From the NCBI GenBank assembly GCA_947631345.1, contig CANRKW010000079.1, forward strand, positions 1-5,227: a stretch of 5,227 nucleotides of DNA, read 5' to 3'. A model generated the notes under the pieces. That model saw only the letters and a list, made by a program, of their open reading frames with translations. It did no database searches and was not told the DNA's origin. Made by a program: the position numbers and the translations under genes. Positions 1-5,047 of this stretch are shown here, in pieces (within the stretch, counting starts at the first letter, position 1; every line of letters begins with the position of its first letter). Source of the DNA: an uncultured Bacilli bacterium. GTDB taxonomy: Bacteria; Bacillota_I; Bacilli_A; RF39; UBA660.

Positions 1-113
1 GTCTGCTTTTTCTTTTGAGACGTTTTTTTACCTTTATTTGCCGTGTTTCTCACTTGCTGATTATTTTTAACATTCTTCTTTTTACCTGTCTTCTTTTTTT
101 TCTTATTAGCCAT
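1..113 (-). CDS. Lysine-rich N-terminus of an unidentified protein (partial)
   Basis: An ATG at 113-111 opens a frame that runs off the window after about 37 codons. It begins M-A-N followed by a run of five lysines, and lysine, asparagine and glutamine dominate the rest; no hydrophobic segment is reached. The start is supported by an AGGAG ribosome-binding site eight bases upstream and an extended -10 element further up. The visible part is a basic, presumably disordered tail of the kind found at the N-terminus of membrane-anchored DNA translocases (SpoIIIE/FtsK of Bacillus begins in a similar M-A-K-K-K style), some nucleases and some ribosome-associated proteins. Basic tails of this sort are not diagnostic, so no function is assigned. 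It is separated from the upstream tRNA operon by an intrinsic terminator and is probably expressed independently. Confidence 0.7.
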   Translation of the reverse strand, partial: MANKKKKKTGKKKNVKNNQQVRNTANKGKKTSQKKKQ

Positions 114-148
114 ACATCTTACTCCTACAATCAAATTAACTATAAATA

Positions 149-157
149 ATTATATCA
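149..157 (-). promoter_or_regulatory. Extended -10 promoter element for the partial lysine-rich gene
   Basis: On the minus strand the bases read TGATATAAT, a perfect TATAAT (154-149) preceded by the TGn of an extended -10 box. No good -35 hexamer sits 16-18 bases upstream, which is common for extended -10 promoters. Transcription would begin near 142, giving a leader of about 30 bases that contains the AGGAG ribosome-binding site of the gene starting at 113. Confidence 0.5.
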
Positions 158-238
158 CAAATCTATACAATATTTCATAAAACATATTCTTTAATATAGA
201 TATTACTAATACGCGTTCACCAATTAAACCATATAACG

Positions 239-265
239 AAAAAACCAATCATATTTCAGATTGAT
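239..265 (-). terminator. Intrinsic terminator of the tRNA operon
   Basis: Downstream of tRNA-Thr the transcript can form a 7-bp stem, ATCAATC (265-259) with GATTGGT (250-244, one G-U pair), around an 8-base loop. It is followed by a run of six T (244-239, the first overlapping the stem base). This is a modest but properly arranged rho-independent terminator. It lies about 40 bases past the CCA end and before the promoter of the next gene. An alternative hairpin, ATTGAT (277-272) with ATCAAT (265-260), uses the same left arm. Confidence 0.6.
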
Positions 266-307
266 TTCTATATCAATGTTCAGATGTTTTCCGAACAGAA
301 ACTGCGA

Positions 308-383
<76 letters not shown>

Positions 384-389
384 AAATTA

Positions 390-466
390 TGGTGGGCGAC
401 AAGAGACTCGAACTCCTGACCCTCTGCTTGTAAGGCAGATGCTCTAACCAACTGAGCTAGTCGCCC
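390..466 (-). tRNA. tRNA-Val, anticodon UAC
   Basis: A complete 77-base tRNA cloverleaf with encoded CCA (392-390). The acceptor arms GGGCGAC and GTCGCCC pair perfectly. The D stem is GCTC/GAGC, the anticodon stem TCTGC/GCAGA encloses CTTACAA, and the T arm carries the canonical TTCGAGT loop. The anticodon TAC (432-430) reads valine codons. It is the first gene of the tRNA pair, starting about 14 bases after the predicted transcription start. Confidence 0.97.
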
Positions 467-486
467 AAAACCTGTTGACATTTACA

Positions 487-515
487 AATATACCATTTTA
501 ATTAGTCTATGTCAA
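487..515 (-). promoter_or_regulatory. Strong sigma-A promoter of the tRNA-Val/tRNA-Thr operon
   Basis: The minus strand carries a perfect TTGACA -35 box (515-510), an exact 17-base spacer and a TATATT -10 box (492-487). This is the strongest promoter match in the window. Transcription would start near 480 and reach tRNA-Val at 466. Immediately upstream lie A-tracts supplied by a 23-bp tandem duplication, which resemble an UP element. That arrangement fits a highly expressed stable-RNA operon. Confidence 0.8.
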
Positions 516-516
516 T

Positions 517-562
517 AAATTTTTCAATTTTTCGTATTTAAATTTTTCAATTTTTCGTATTT
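517..562. repeat. Perfect 23-bp tandem duplication (two copies)
   Basis: Positions 517-539 and 540-562 are identical: AAATTTTTCAA, then TTTTTCGTATTT. Identity at an offset of 23 continues over the flanking bases (516-542 against 539-565). The right copy holds the last codons and TGA stop (549-547) of the S1-domain gene. The left copy repeats them in another frame, because 23 is not a multiple of three, and it abuts the -35 box of the tRNA promoter. It looks like a recent slippage or tandem-duplication event. Confidence 0.95.
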
Positions 563-906
563 AAAATTTCATTATATTTTTTATTTGTCCATTTACTTAA
601 ATTATCTTGTAGCATTTTAAATCCTTTACCACTTTCAGGAATCATAGATAAGCTTTCTTCTACTTTATAATCTATTTTCTTAATTGATAGTTTTACTTGA
701 CTTTTATCTTCATCTATATCTATTATTTTAACATTTATAATATCCCCAATGTTAAATTTATCTTTTAAGTTTTTAACATATTTATCTGATACTTCTGATA
801 TATGAACAAGCCCTGTATAATCATCTTCTAAACTAACAAAAATTCCATAAGGCACAATTCCTGTAATTTGACCTTTTACAATATTTCCTACTTTTATAGT
901 ATTCAT
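547..906 (-). CDS. yugI: S1-domain RNA-binding protein of the YugI/CvfD (general stress protein 13) family
   Basis: A 119-residue protein made of one S1 RNA-binding domain (about residues 5-77) and a short C-terminal tail. S1 hallmarks are visible: the YGIFVSL strand (20-26), GLVHISE (32-38), GD..NVKI (54-61) and KLSIKK (72-77). The tail motif GFKMLQDNLSKW (95-106) matches the GF-x-x-L-x-x-x-L-x-x-W tail of Bacillus YugI and separates it from generic S1 proteins. Family members bind RNA and associate with ribosomes; the streptococcal relative CvfD acts in post-transcriptional control. The ATG at 906 has a GTGAT element five bases upstream, in register with the extended anti-Shine-Dalgarno sequence. 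The gap to the upstream yutH-like gene is 27 bases. The 3' end has been partly duplicated downstream of the stop. The family is clear; the precise cellular role here is not. Confidence 0.88.
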   Translation of the reverse strand: MNTIKVGNIVKGQITGIVPYGIFVSLEDDYTGLVHISEVSDKYVKNLKDKFNIGDIINVKIIDIDEDKSQVKLSIKKIDYKVEESLSMIPESGKGFKMLQDNLSKWTNKKYNEILNTKN

Positions 907-922
907 TTTCCATCACATCTAT

Positions 923-951
923 ATTTTACCACACTATCTTTCTTTTTTTAA
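923..951 (-). promoter_or_regulatory. Candidate extended -10 promoter for the S1-domain gene
   Basis: The minus strand reads TGG followed by TAAAAT (-10 at 928-923), with TTAAAA (951-946) 17 bases upstream as a weak -35. It overlaps the last codons of the preceding gene. Transcription would start near 916, leaving a leader of about ten bases with the GTGAT element. In sequence this AT-rich, chance matches are likely, so it is only a candidate. Confidence 0.4.
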
Positions 952-1845
952 CCACTCAACTGAAGGAATTTTATATTTTTTATTAATTAAATTATATATA
1001 TCTAATAAAAAATCTTCATAACTTGATGTTTTATCTATGTAAATTAGTAATTCACTTTCTTCTTTTTCTTCTGTTAGAACACTTTTTAATGTATCAAAAT
1101 AATAAGAAGGATATAGTAATCTAGAAAATAGTATACCCAAGCTTTTTCTGTTAAAATTACTGCTTAATATTAAGTCTTCTATTTCTTCATAGTCTATGCT
1201 ATCTTTAAAAAACTTCACTTTTATGTATTCTGCTATATCTCTTACTTCATAATCAAATGTAAATGTTAAAGGATTATTTAAGTATCCACTATAAATAATA
1301 GGTGGAATTCTTTTATGATTTATGTTTACTTTTAAAGGTGTATTATCTAATATATTTATTTCATTAAAATAACTTATGGCATTTTCAGCAAGACCAACAA
1401 AATAGTCAAAAGACTCTACTACAATAGGATTTTCTAAATTTACTTCACTTACAGATAGTTCAAATTCGTCTATTTTTTTTGCCCATAATGTTGACCAACT
1501 TAAGTTAATGGAATTGTTATTAGATATTAACAAATTATTAAAATACACTATGTCTTTTAAATTACAGGCATCATCTTCATATGAATTAACTCTTAATAAA
1601 ACATACACTTCATTTAGTATATTTACATAGAAATTCCCAGTCTTTGTTTTTATAAATGTATCTACAAGTATATTTCTATTATATAAATCATTACTTATTT
1701 TAACAAGAACATTTATCTCATTTAGATTTCTTTCAAATTTAACAAAATAATACTTTATCTCATCTAAAAAGAAATAAACACCATTATTAATATAGTAAAC
1801 TTCATTTGGATATACATTATAATAATAATTAATTGTTTCTTTCAT
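934..1845 (-). CDS. yutH: YutH-like spore-coat-associated protein (CotS family, kinase fold)
   Basis: A 303-residue protein resembling the CotS/YutH group of spore-coat proteins, which have an aminoglycoside-phosphotransferase-like kinase fold. The recognisable blocks are WSTLWAKKIDEFE (117-129), SFDYFVGLAENAISYF (145-160), NHKRI (176-180, at the position of the catalytic loop) and FDYEVRDIAEYIK (197-209, at the metal-binding Asp position). An HxD catalytic triad is not seen in the NHKRI block, so it may be a pseudokinase with a structural coat role. I chose the ATG at 1845 over the in-frame GTG at 1854 because the GTG is the start of a GTGAT ribosome-binding element four bases before the ATG. 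A terminator precedes it, and a sigma-E-like promoter overlaps that terminator. The match is from motif memory; the overall sequence is diverged, so the family call is good and the exact orthology moderate. Confidence 0.72.
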   Translation of the reverse strand: MKETINYYYNVYPNEVYYINNGVYFFLDEIKYYFVKFERNLNEINVLVKISNDLYNRNILVDTFIKTKTGNFYVNILNEVYVLLRVNSYEDDACNLKDIVYFNNLLISNNNSINLSWSTLWAKKIDEFELSVSEVNLENPIVVESFDYFVGLAENAISYFNEINILDNTPLKVNINHKRIPPIIYSGYLNNPLTFTFDYEVRDIAEYIKVKFFKDSIDYEEIEDLILSSNFNRKSLGILFSRLLYPSYYFDTLKSVLTEEKEESELLIYIDKTSSYEDFLLDIYNLINKKYKIPSVEWLKKER

Positions 1846-1860
1846 ATGAATCACTATTAA

Positions 1861-1890
1861 ATTATATGAAAAAACTGCATATTTCTATGC
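1861..1890 (-). promoter_or_regulatory. Candidate sigma-E-type promoter for the yutH-like gene
   Basis: The minus strand has CATATAAT (1868-1861), which fits the Bacillus sigma-E -10 consensus (CATAyAhT) at all eight positions. Fifteen bases upstream is GCATAGA (1890-1884), which fits 5 of 7 positions of the -35 consensus (kmATATT). Transcription would begin near 1854, about nine bases before the ATG, just including the GTGAT ribosome-binding element. YutH-type coat genes are mother-cell genes in Bacillus, which makes the match more credible. The -35 lies inside the terminator stem of the preceding gene. The consensus is quoted from memory. Confidence 0.42.
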
Positions 1891-1892
1891 AG
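1869..1892 (-). terminator. Strong intrinsic terminator with GAAA tetraloop
   Basis: The transcript forms a perfect 7-bp stem CTGCATA (1892-1886) with TATGCAG (1881-1875), closed by a GAAA tetraloop (1885-1882) and followed by six T (1874-1869). The TAG stop codon of the preceding gene (1887-1885) lies inside the hairpin, so a ribosome terminating there would compete with its folding. It separates the coiled-coil protein gene from the yutH-like gene only 23 bases before the latter's start. Confidence 0.85.
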
Positions 1893-3015
1893 ATATTTGA
1901 CTATTATTTGGTAATGTTTTTGATAGAACTGCTGTCTCTCTCGGATTATTTATTTGAGCACCATTTACAGAATTATTTGCTATTTGTGATTCTAAAATAT
2001 GAATTTTTTCATTTTTAGCACTATTTATTTCATCTGTTCTTTTTTTGCTATCAGTATAATTTTTTTTTAGCATTTCTAATTGAGACATTGTTTCTTCAAA
2101 TGTAGAATTTAGTTTTCTTTCAATATCTTCTATTAATGTTATTACCGCGTCATTTTGAGGTTCAACAGGTGGTTGTACACTTGGATTAGCCATATTGTTT
2201 ACAGGATTTTGTACTACAGGGGATTCCATACTATATGGTGCTGAACCCGGCATAACAGATGGCTCCATATTTATAGTTGGATTTGATCCAACAGATGGTG
2301 TAACTACACTTGCTGGATTTTCAAAAGTATTAACAGGTGGTACAACATTTTGAATAGGTGTCTCTTTCTCAAATGTTTGAGTCACATTTATATTTTGTGG
2401 TGCAGTTTCAGGGATTGGAGAAGGTGTGTCAAATAAATTAGTATTACTAAACAGAGTACCACTAGCATTTAATGATTGTGGTGTTACAATTGGTTCAGGC
2501 ATATCAAATATATTTGTCTCACTTACTTGTGGAGTTTCTTCTGGTACAGGTTTTGGTTCTGGAACTGGAGCAACAACTGCTTCATTTGGTATTGTAGAAT
2601 TATTAGGTGTACTAACAACTTGTTCTGGTTGTTTTTCTTCTTTATTCATAACAAAACTAGATTCAGAAGTTGATAATTTTTCTACATCTGCATCTTTTAA
2701 TCCTATAATTCTAAATCCTTCTTCTACAATTTTTCCATTTAAATCAAAAACTGTTAAAGTATTAGAATTACCTTGTACTATATCTTTCATAGATGATTTA
2801 ACTTTATCCCAAAGACTTTCATCAGTTATACCTACTAATTTAATTCCTTCAGGTGTTTCTAAAACTTCAGAAATATAAACTTTACTCATAGAATCACCTA
2901 AAGATTCTTTTCTAGTTAAAATTGCAAACTTTCTATTTATTTCATTTATTGCAAAAGCTTTTACTAAACCTACTTCCTCCATACCTTTAATACTTTGAAT
3001 AGTTATACTTTTCAT
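1885..3015 (-). CDS. Unrecognised scaffold-like protein: folded N-terminal domain, Pro-rich linker, C-terminal coiled coil
   Basis: A 376-residue protein I do not recognise. Residues 1-115 look folded, with alternating beta-like segments (for example KFAILTRKESL at 29-39 and SKVYISEVLET at 44-54). Residues 125-287 are a disordered linker rich in Pro, Val, Asn, Thr and Glu, including PVPEPKPVPEETP (150-162). The linker holds three degenerate 12-residue repeats: NIFDMPEPIVTP (168-179), NLFDTPSPIPET (193-204) and NTFENPASVVTP (229-240). Residues 289-346 are charged and heptad-like, a probable coiled coil, followed by a polar tail. No signal peptide or membrane segment is present, so it should be cytoplasmic. 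The ATG at 3015 has AGGAG and GTGAT upstream, and the gene has its own promoter and terminator. The architecture suggests a scaffold or adaptor carrying short binding motifs. It sits between yutD and yutH; a role in coat or envelope assembly is neighbourhood inference only. Confidence 0.88.
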   Translation of the reverse strand: MKSITIQSIKGMEEVGLVKAFAINEINRKFAILTRKESLGDSMSKVYISEVLETPEGIKLVGITDESLWDKVKSSMKDIVQGNSNTLTVFDLNGKIVEEGFRIIGLKDADVEKLSTSESSFVMNKEEKQPEQVVSTPNNSTIPNEAVVAPVPEPKPVPEETPQVSETNIFDMPEPIVTPQSLNASGTLFSNTNLFDTPSPIPETAPQNINVTQTFEKETPIQNVVPPVNTFENPASVVTPSVGSNPTINMEPSVMPGSAPYSMESPVVQNPVNNMANPSVQPPVEPQNDAVITLIEDIERKLNSTFEETMSQLEMLKKNYTDSKKRTDEINSAKNEKIHILESQIANNSVNGAQINNPRETAVLSKTLPNNSQISA

Positions 3016-3039
3016 AAAATCACTCTCCTACTATAAAAT

Positions 3040-3068
3040 ATCATACCACAAACTATTCATATAATCAA
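3040..3068 (-). promoter_or_regulatory. Sigma-A promoter for the coiled-coil scaffold-like gene
   Basis: In the 62-base gap after yutD, the minus strand carries TTGATT (-35, 3068-3063), a 17-base spacer and TATGAT (-10, 3045-3040) preceded by the TGG of an extended -10. The predicted start near 3033 gives a leader of about 18 bases with AGGAG and GTGAT before the ATG at 3015. Spacing, extended -10 and position all agree, so the gene is probably an independent transcription unit ending at the terminator at 1869. Confidence 0.65.
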
Positions 3069-3077
3069 ATACTTTTA

Positions 3078-3344
3078 TCACTTTTTCTTTAAAATAAAAT
3101 ATTTACATCCATATGCACAATTGTCTTTTATGTATTTTTCTATATTTTTATAATTATTTATTTCTTTAAAATTTTTATTTCCTTTTTTATTAAATCCTTT
3201 AAGTCTTAACTTTCCATAAGAAATATCTCCTACTATATAATCATAATCTTTAAAGTATTCAGTGCATTTTTCTTTAAATTCTTCTATATTAAAAGCATTA
3301 TTATAATCTTCTATTAATTCATATTCATTATCAAATAAATTCAT
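3078..3344 (-). CDS. yutD: YutD family protein (DUF1027)
   Basis: An 88-residue cytoplasmic protein that matches Bacillus YutD along most of its length. Diagnostic blocks are YDYIVGD (34-40), YGKLRLKGF (43-51) and the C-terminal CAYGCKYFILKK (76-87), whose C-x-x-x-C and aromatic pattern correspond to the CNFGCAYFVLK ending of YutD. The family is conserved across Bacilli; its biochemical function is, to my knowledge, unknown. I place the start at the ATG at 3344 rather than the GTG at 3356, because GTGAGG reads as the ribosome-binding site seven bases before that ATG. It lies 33 bases after yunB, and a good promoter overlaps the yunB stop, so separate expression is likely. In Bacillus yutD, yutH and yunB lie in the same chromosomal neighbourhood, which supports all three calls here. 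Confidence 0.88.
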   Translation of the reverse strand: MNLFDNEYELIEDYNNAFNIEEFKEKCTEYFKDYDYIVGDISYGKLRLKGFNKKGNKNFKEINNYKNIEKYIKDNCAYGCKYFILKKK

Positions 3345-3367
3345 AACTAACCTCACTTTATAAGTTA

Positions 3368-3395
3368 ATTATATCATTTATTCGGATTTTGTTAA
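3368..3395 (-). promoter_or_regulatory. Candidate sigma-A promoter for yutD
   Basis: The minus strand reads TTAACA (3395-3390), a 16-base spacer and a perfect TATAAT (3373-3368) preceded by TGA, making an extended -10. It overlaps the last codons and the TAA stop (3380-3378) of yunB. Transcription would begin near 3361, 17 bases before the chosen yutD ATG. It would let yutD be expressed in vegetative cells independently of the sporulation gene upstream. Confidence 0.6.
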
Positions 3396-4118
3396 AGGGC
3401 TATCTACTGAATACATACCTCCATATACAGATGGAACTCTACCATTTATCAGTTTAATTAATATAGGAATTTCTAAAGATATGTCTATTCTTTTAGATAA
3501 AAATGGCAAAATCACTTGTTCAGTAACTGTTACTTCTATGTAAACTTTAAGTAAAGCATTATTTATTCCATAAGGTGTTATATCACTTCTAACATTACTA
3601 AATACACTTCCTATTAAAGTTGTTTTAACAGGTATTTTAGGTCCAATATCAGATATAAGCGGGCTATTAGAAATAACACCAAAAGGAATTTGATATATTA
3701 TACCACTTCCTAATTTACTTATTTTGTAACTTGTATCATTTATTCCTATTAAGTCTAATTTTCCTTCTTCTAAATATTTTAAATTAGTTTGTATTGTATT
3801 ATTAATAGAAACAAGTGATTCATTTATATAATTTGTATTAAAGTCAACACTTATAATTTCTCCATCTTTATTTAATATAGTATTTACAATATCATTTACA
3901 TCAAAGTTATTATTCTTATTTTCAACTGCTTTATTTATTATTAAAGTAGATAATTTAGTTGTTTCTACTAAAGCATAATCTAAAAGAATAGGTGTAGCAT
4001 ATTTATTAAGTAAATAAAAAATAAACAAAACCATAACAAAAACTAAAAGAAATATACAAACTATTAAATCACTTATTTTAATATATAATTTTCTTTTAAG
4101 TTTCATATATCTTTTCAT
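3378..4118 (-). CDS. yunB: Sporulation protein YunB
   Basis: A 246-residue protein with one N-terminal membrane segment (about residues 16-38) after a basic start, so it is anchored with the bulk probably outside the cytoplasm. The C-terminal half carries the YunB signature blocks: IPFGV (144-148), GPKIPVK (159-165), PYGINNALL (182-190) and GRVPSVYGG (226-234). In Bacillus yunB is a sigma-E-dependent mother-cell gene needed for efficient sporulation; its molecular function is not established. The listed ATG at 4118 lacks a ribosome-binding site and lies inside a 9-bp hairpin. The ATG at 4106 (residue 5) is an alternative with a weak purine-rich AAAAGA upstream. It lies 25 bases after the membrane-anchored protein gene, with a sigma-E-like -10 in the gap. 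The family call is firm; the exact start is not. Confidence 0.93.
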   Translation of the reverse strand: MKRYMKLKRKLYIKISDLIVCIFLLVFVMVLFIFYLLNKYATPILLDYALVETTKLSTLIINKAVENKNNNFDVNDIVNTILNKDGEIISVDFNTNYINESLVSINNTIQTNLKYLEEGKLDLIGINDTSYKISKLGSGIIYQIPFGVISNSPLISDIGPKIPVKTTLIGSVFSNVRSDITPYGINNALLKVYIEVTVTEQVILPFLSKRIDISLEIPILIKLINGRVPSVYGGMYSVDSPLTKSE

Positions 4119-4139
4119 TTATTAAAGTATATGAAAAGA
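4110..4139 (-). other. RNA hairpin across the first yunB start codon
   Basis: In the transcript TCTTTTCAT (4139-4131) pairs perfectly with ATGAAAAGA (4118-4110) around a 12-base loop. The second arm is the first three codons of yunB, so folding would hide the ATG at 4118. No T-run follows, so it is not a terminator. The sigma-E-like -10 box CATATACT (4133-4126) overlaps the first arm. A transcript starting from that promoter, near 4119, would lack the first arm and could not form the hairpin. Confidence 0.55.
4126..4133 (-). promoter_or_regulatory. Sigma-E-like -10 element before yunB
   Basis: The minus strand reads CATATACT, which fits the Bacillus sigma-E -10 pattern CATAyAhT at every position. 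The expected -35 position, 14-15 bases upstream, holds GGACTTT or nearby T-rich sequence, which is a poor match. Support is therefore the -10 box and the gene's known sigma-E control in Bacillus. Transcription would start near 4119, leaving the ATG at 4106 with a 13-base leader. Confidence 0.3.
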
Positions 4140-4143
4140 AGAA

Positions 4144-5031
4144 CTAAAAAAGTCCTAATTTGAATACATAATTTGCCATTACAACTAATGTTACAATAAT
4201 AAATATAACTAATAAAATAATCATTATAGTACTAAGTACACCATTCTTTTTAACACTTTTTTCAAGTTCTTCAAAACCTTCAAAATCTTTTTTGTCAAAA
4301 GTCATAGAATTTGTATAAAAAGAGTCATCTATCATTTTTTCTTTAAGCCCAACTAATTCTTTAGTTTTTTCTAAAGCTTCAACATTTTTTATTTCAGTTA
4401 CTTTTGGTGGTTCATTAGTGTTTTCTTCTGTTGTTTTTAAAATATCATTTTTCTCTTTTTCTTCTTCTATTGGTAATGTACTTTCTCCTTCTCCCATAAG
4501 TTCATCTAAAAGTCCCAAGTCTCCTTTATGAATAGTAACAGTATTAATTAAATTAATTAAACTTCTTTCTTCTGTATTAAAGTCTTCTTTAAGATCCTCT
4601 TTTTCAGTATTCACTTCATATTTTTTAATTTTCTCTAAAATATCATACTCACTATCTCTTAATTTTCTGTATCTTTCACTTTCATAATCTACTTCTCTAT
4701 TCTTTTTTGCTTTATCTAATACAGAAAGTAAATCATAGTCTTTAGGTTCTTCATTTTCATTTTGTGAAACTACTTCTTCATTATCTTCTATTACTACACT
4801 TTTTCTTACATTCCTAGTGTTATTGGGATTATTTTCCATAATATATCTTTTTATTTTAGCAATATCAATGGTTTTTCCATTACTTTCAATAACTTTAACA
4901 TTATTGTCACTTCTTACACTAGAAAGCTCATTAGACTTAATACTTTGATATAATGTATTATTTCTAACTACTCTACTAGGTACATCACTTTCTAAATCTT
5001 CATTATTATATCTTTCCATTCTAGTACTCAT
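4144..5031 (-). CDS. Unrecognised acidic protein with C-terminal membrane anchor
   Basis: A protein of 295 residues that I do not recognise. Almost all of it is hydrophilic, rich in Glu, Asp, Lys and Asn and probably largely disordered or helical. Two mostly helical charged stretches are visible (about residues 98-145 and 205-260), and the segment with SLINLINTVTIHKGDLGLLDEL near 157-178 looks the most foldable. A single hydrophobic segment (about 265-287) lies eight residues from the C-terminus, after a lysine pair; no signal peptide is present. This is a tail-anchored arrangement with the large N-terminal part in the cytoplasm. The ATG at 5031 is chosen because GGTGA lies five bases upstream; an in-frame ATG at 5043 would add four residues but has no ribosome-binding site and overlaps the predicted transcription start. 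Its gene precedes yunB by 25 bases. It could be a membrane-attached adaptor; nothing in the sequence shows a catalytic function. Confidence 0.88.
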   Translation of the reverse strand: MSTRMERYNNEDLESDVPSRVVRNNTLYQSIKSNELSSVRSDNNVKVIESNGKTIDIAKIKRYIMENNPNNTRNVRKSVVIEDNEEVVSQNENEEPKDYDLLSVLDKAKKNREVDYESERYRKLRDSEYDILEKIKKYEVNTEKEDLKEDFNTEERSLINLINTVTIHKGDLGLLDELMGEGESTLPIEEEKEKNDILKTTEENTNEPPKVTEIKNVEALEKTKELVGLKEKMIDDSFYTNSMTFDKKDFEGFEELEKSVKKNGVLSTIMIILLVIFIIVTLVVMANYVFKLGLF

Positions 5032-5047
5032 ACTATTCACCATATTA

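Noticed and set aside
1..113. Assignment of the partial gene as SpoIIIE/FtsK
   Set aside because: A basic lysine-rich start fits, but about 37 residues without a membrane segment or motor motif cannot distinguish it from many other basic proteins.
475..503. Plus-strand TTGACA at 475-480
   Set aside because: The hexamer is perfect, but 17 bases later there is only TTAATT and no plus-strand gene follows. The functional promoter here is on the minus strand.
1833..2018. Plus-strand open frame of 61 codons
   Set aside because: It lies antisense to two well-supported minus-strand genes and the terminator between them, is dominated by Leu, Tyr and Phe as expected from AT-rich antisense sequence, and has no convincing ribosome-binding site.
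2476..2673. Plus-strand open frame of 65 codons, rich in Trp, Phe and Cys
   Set aside because: A second antisense shadow over the same low-complexity linker, with improbable amino-acid composition and no initiation signals.
2426..2878. Plus-strand open frame of 150 codons, Ser/Thr/Gly-rich
   Set aside because: It is the antisense shadow of the scaffold-like gene. Its composition mirrors the Pro/Val/Asn/Thr-rich linker on the other strand, and the minus-strand gene has promoter, ribosome-binding site and terminator.
3356..3356. GTG start for yutD at 3356, and likewise GTG at 1854 for the yutH-like gene
   Set aside because: In both cases the GTG is the first part of a ribosome-binding element correctly spaced from a nearby ATG (3344 and 1845), and the extra residues have no family support.
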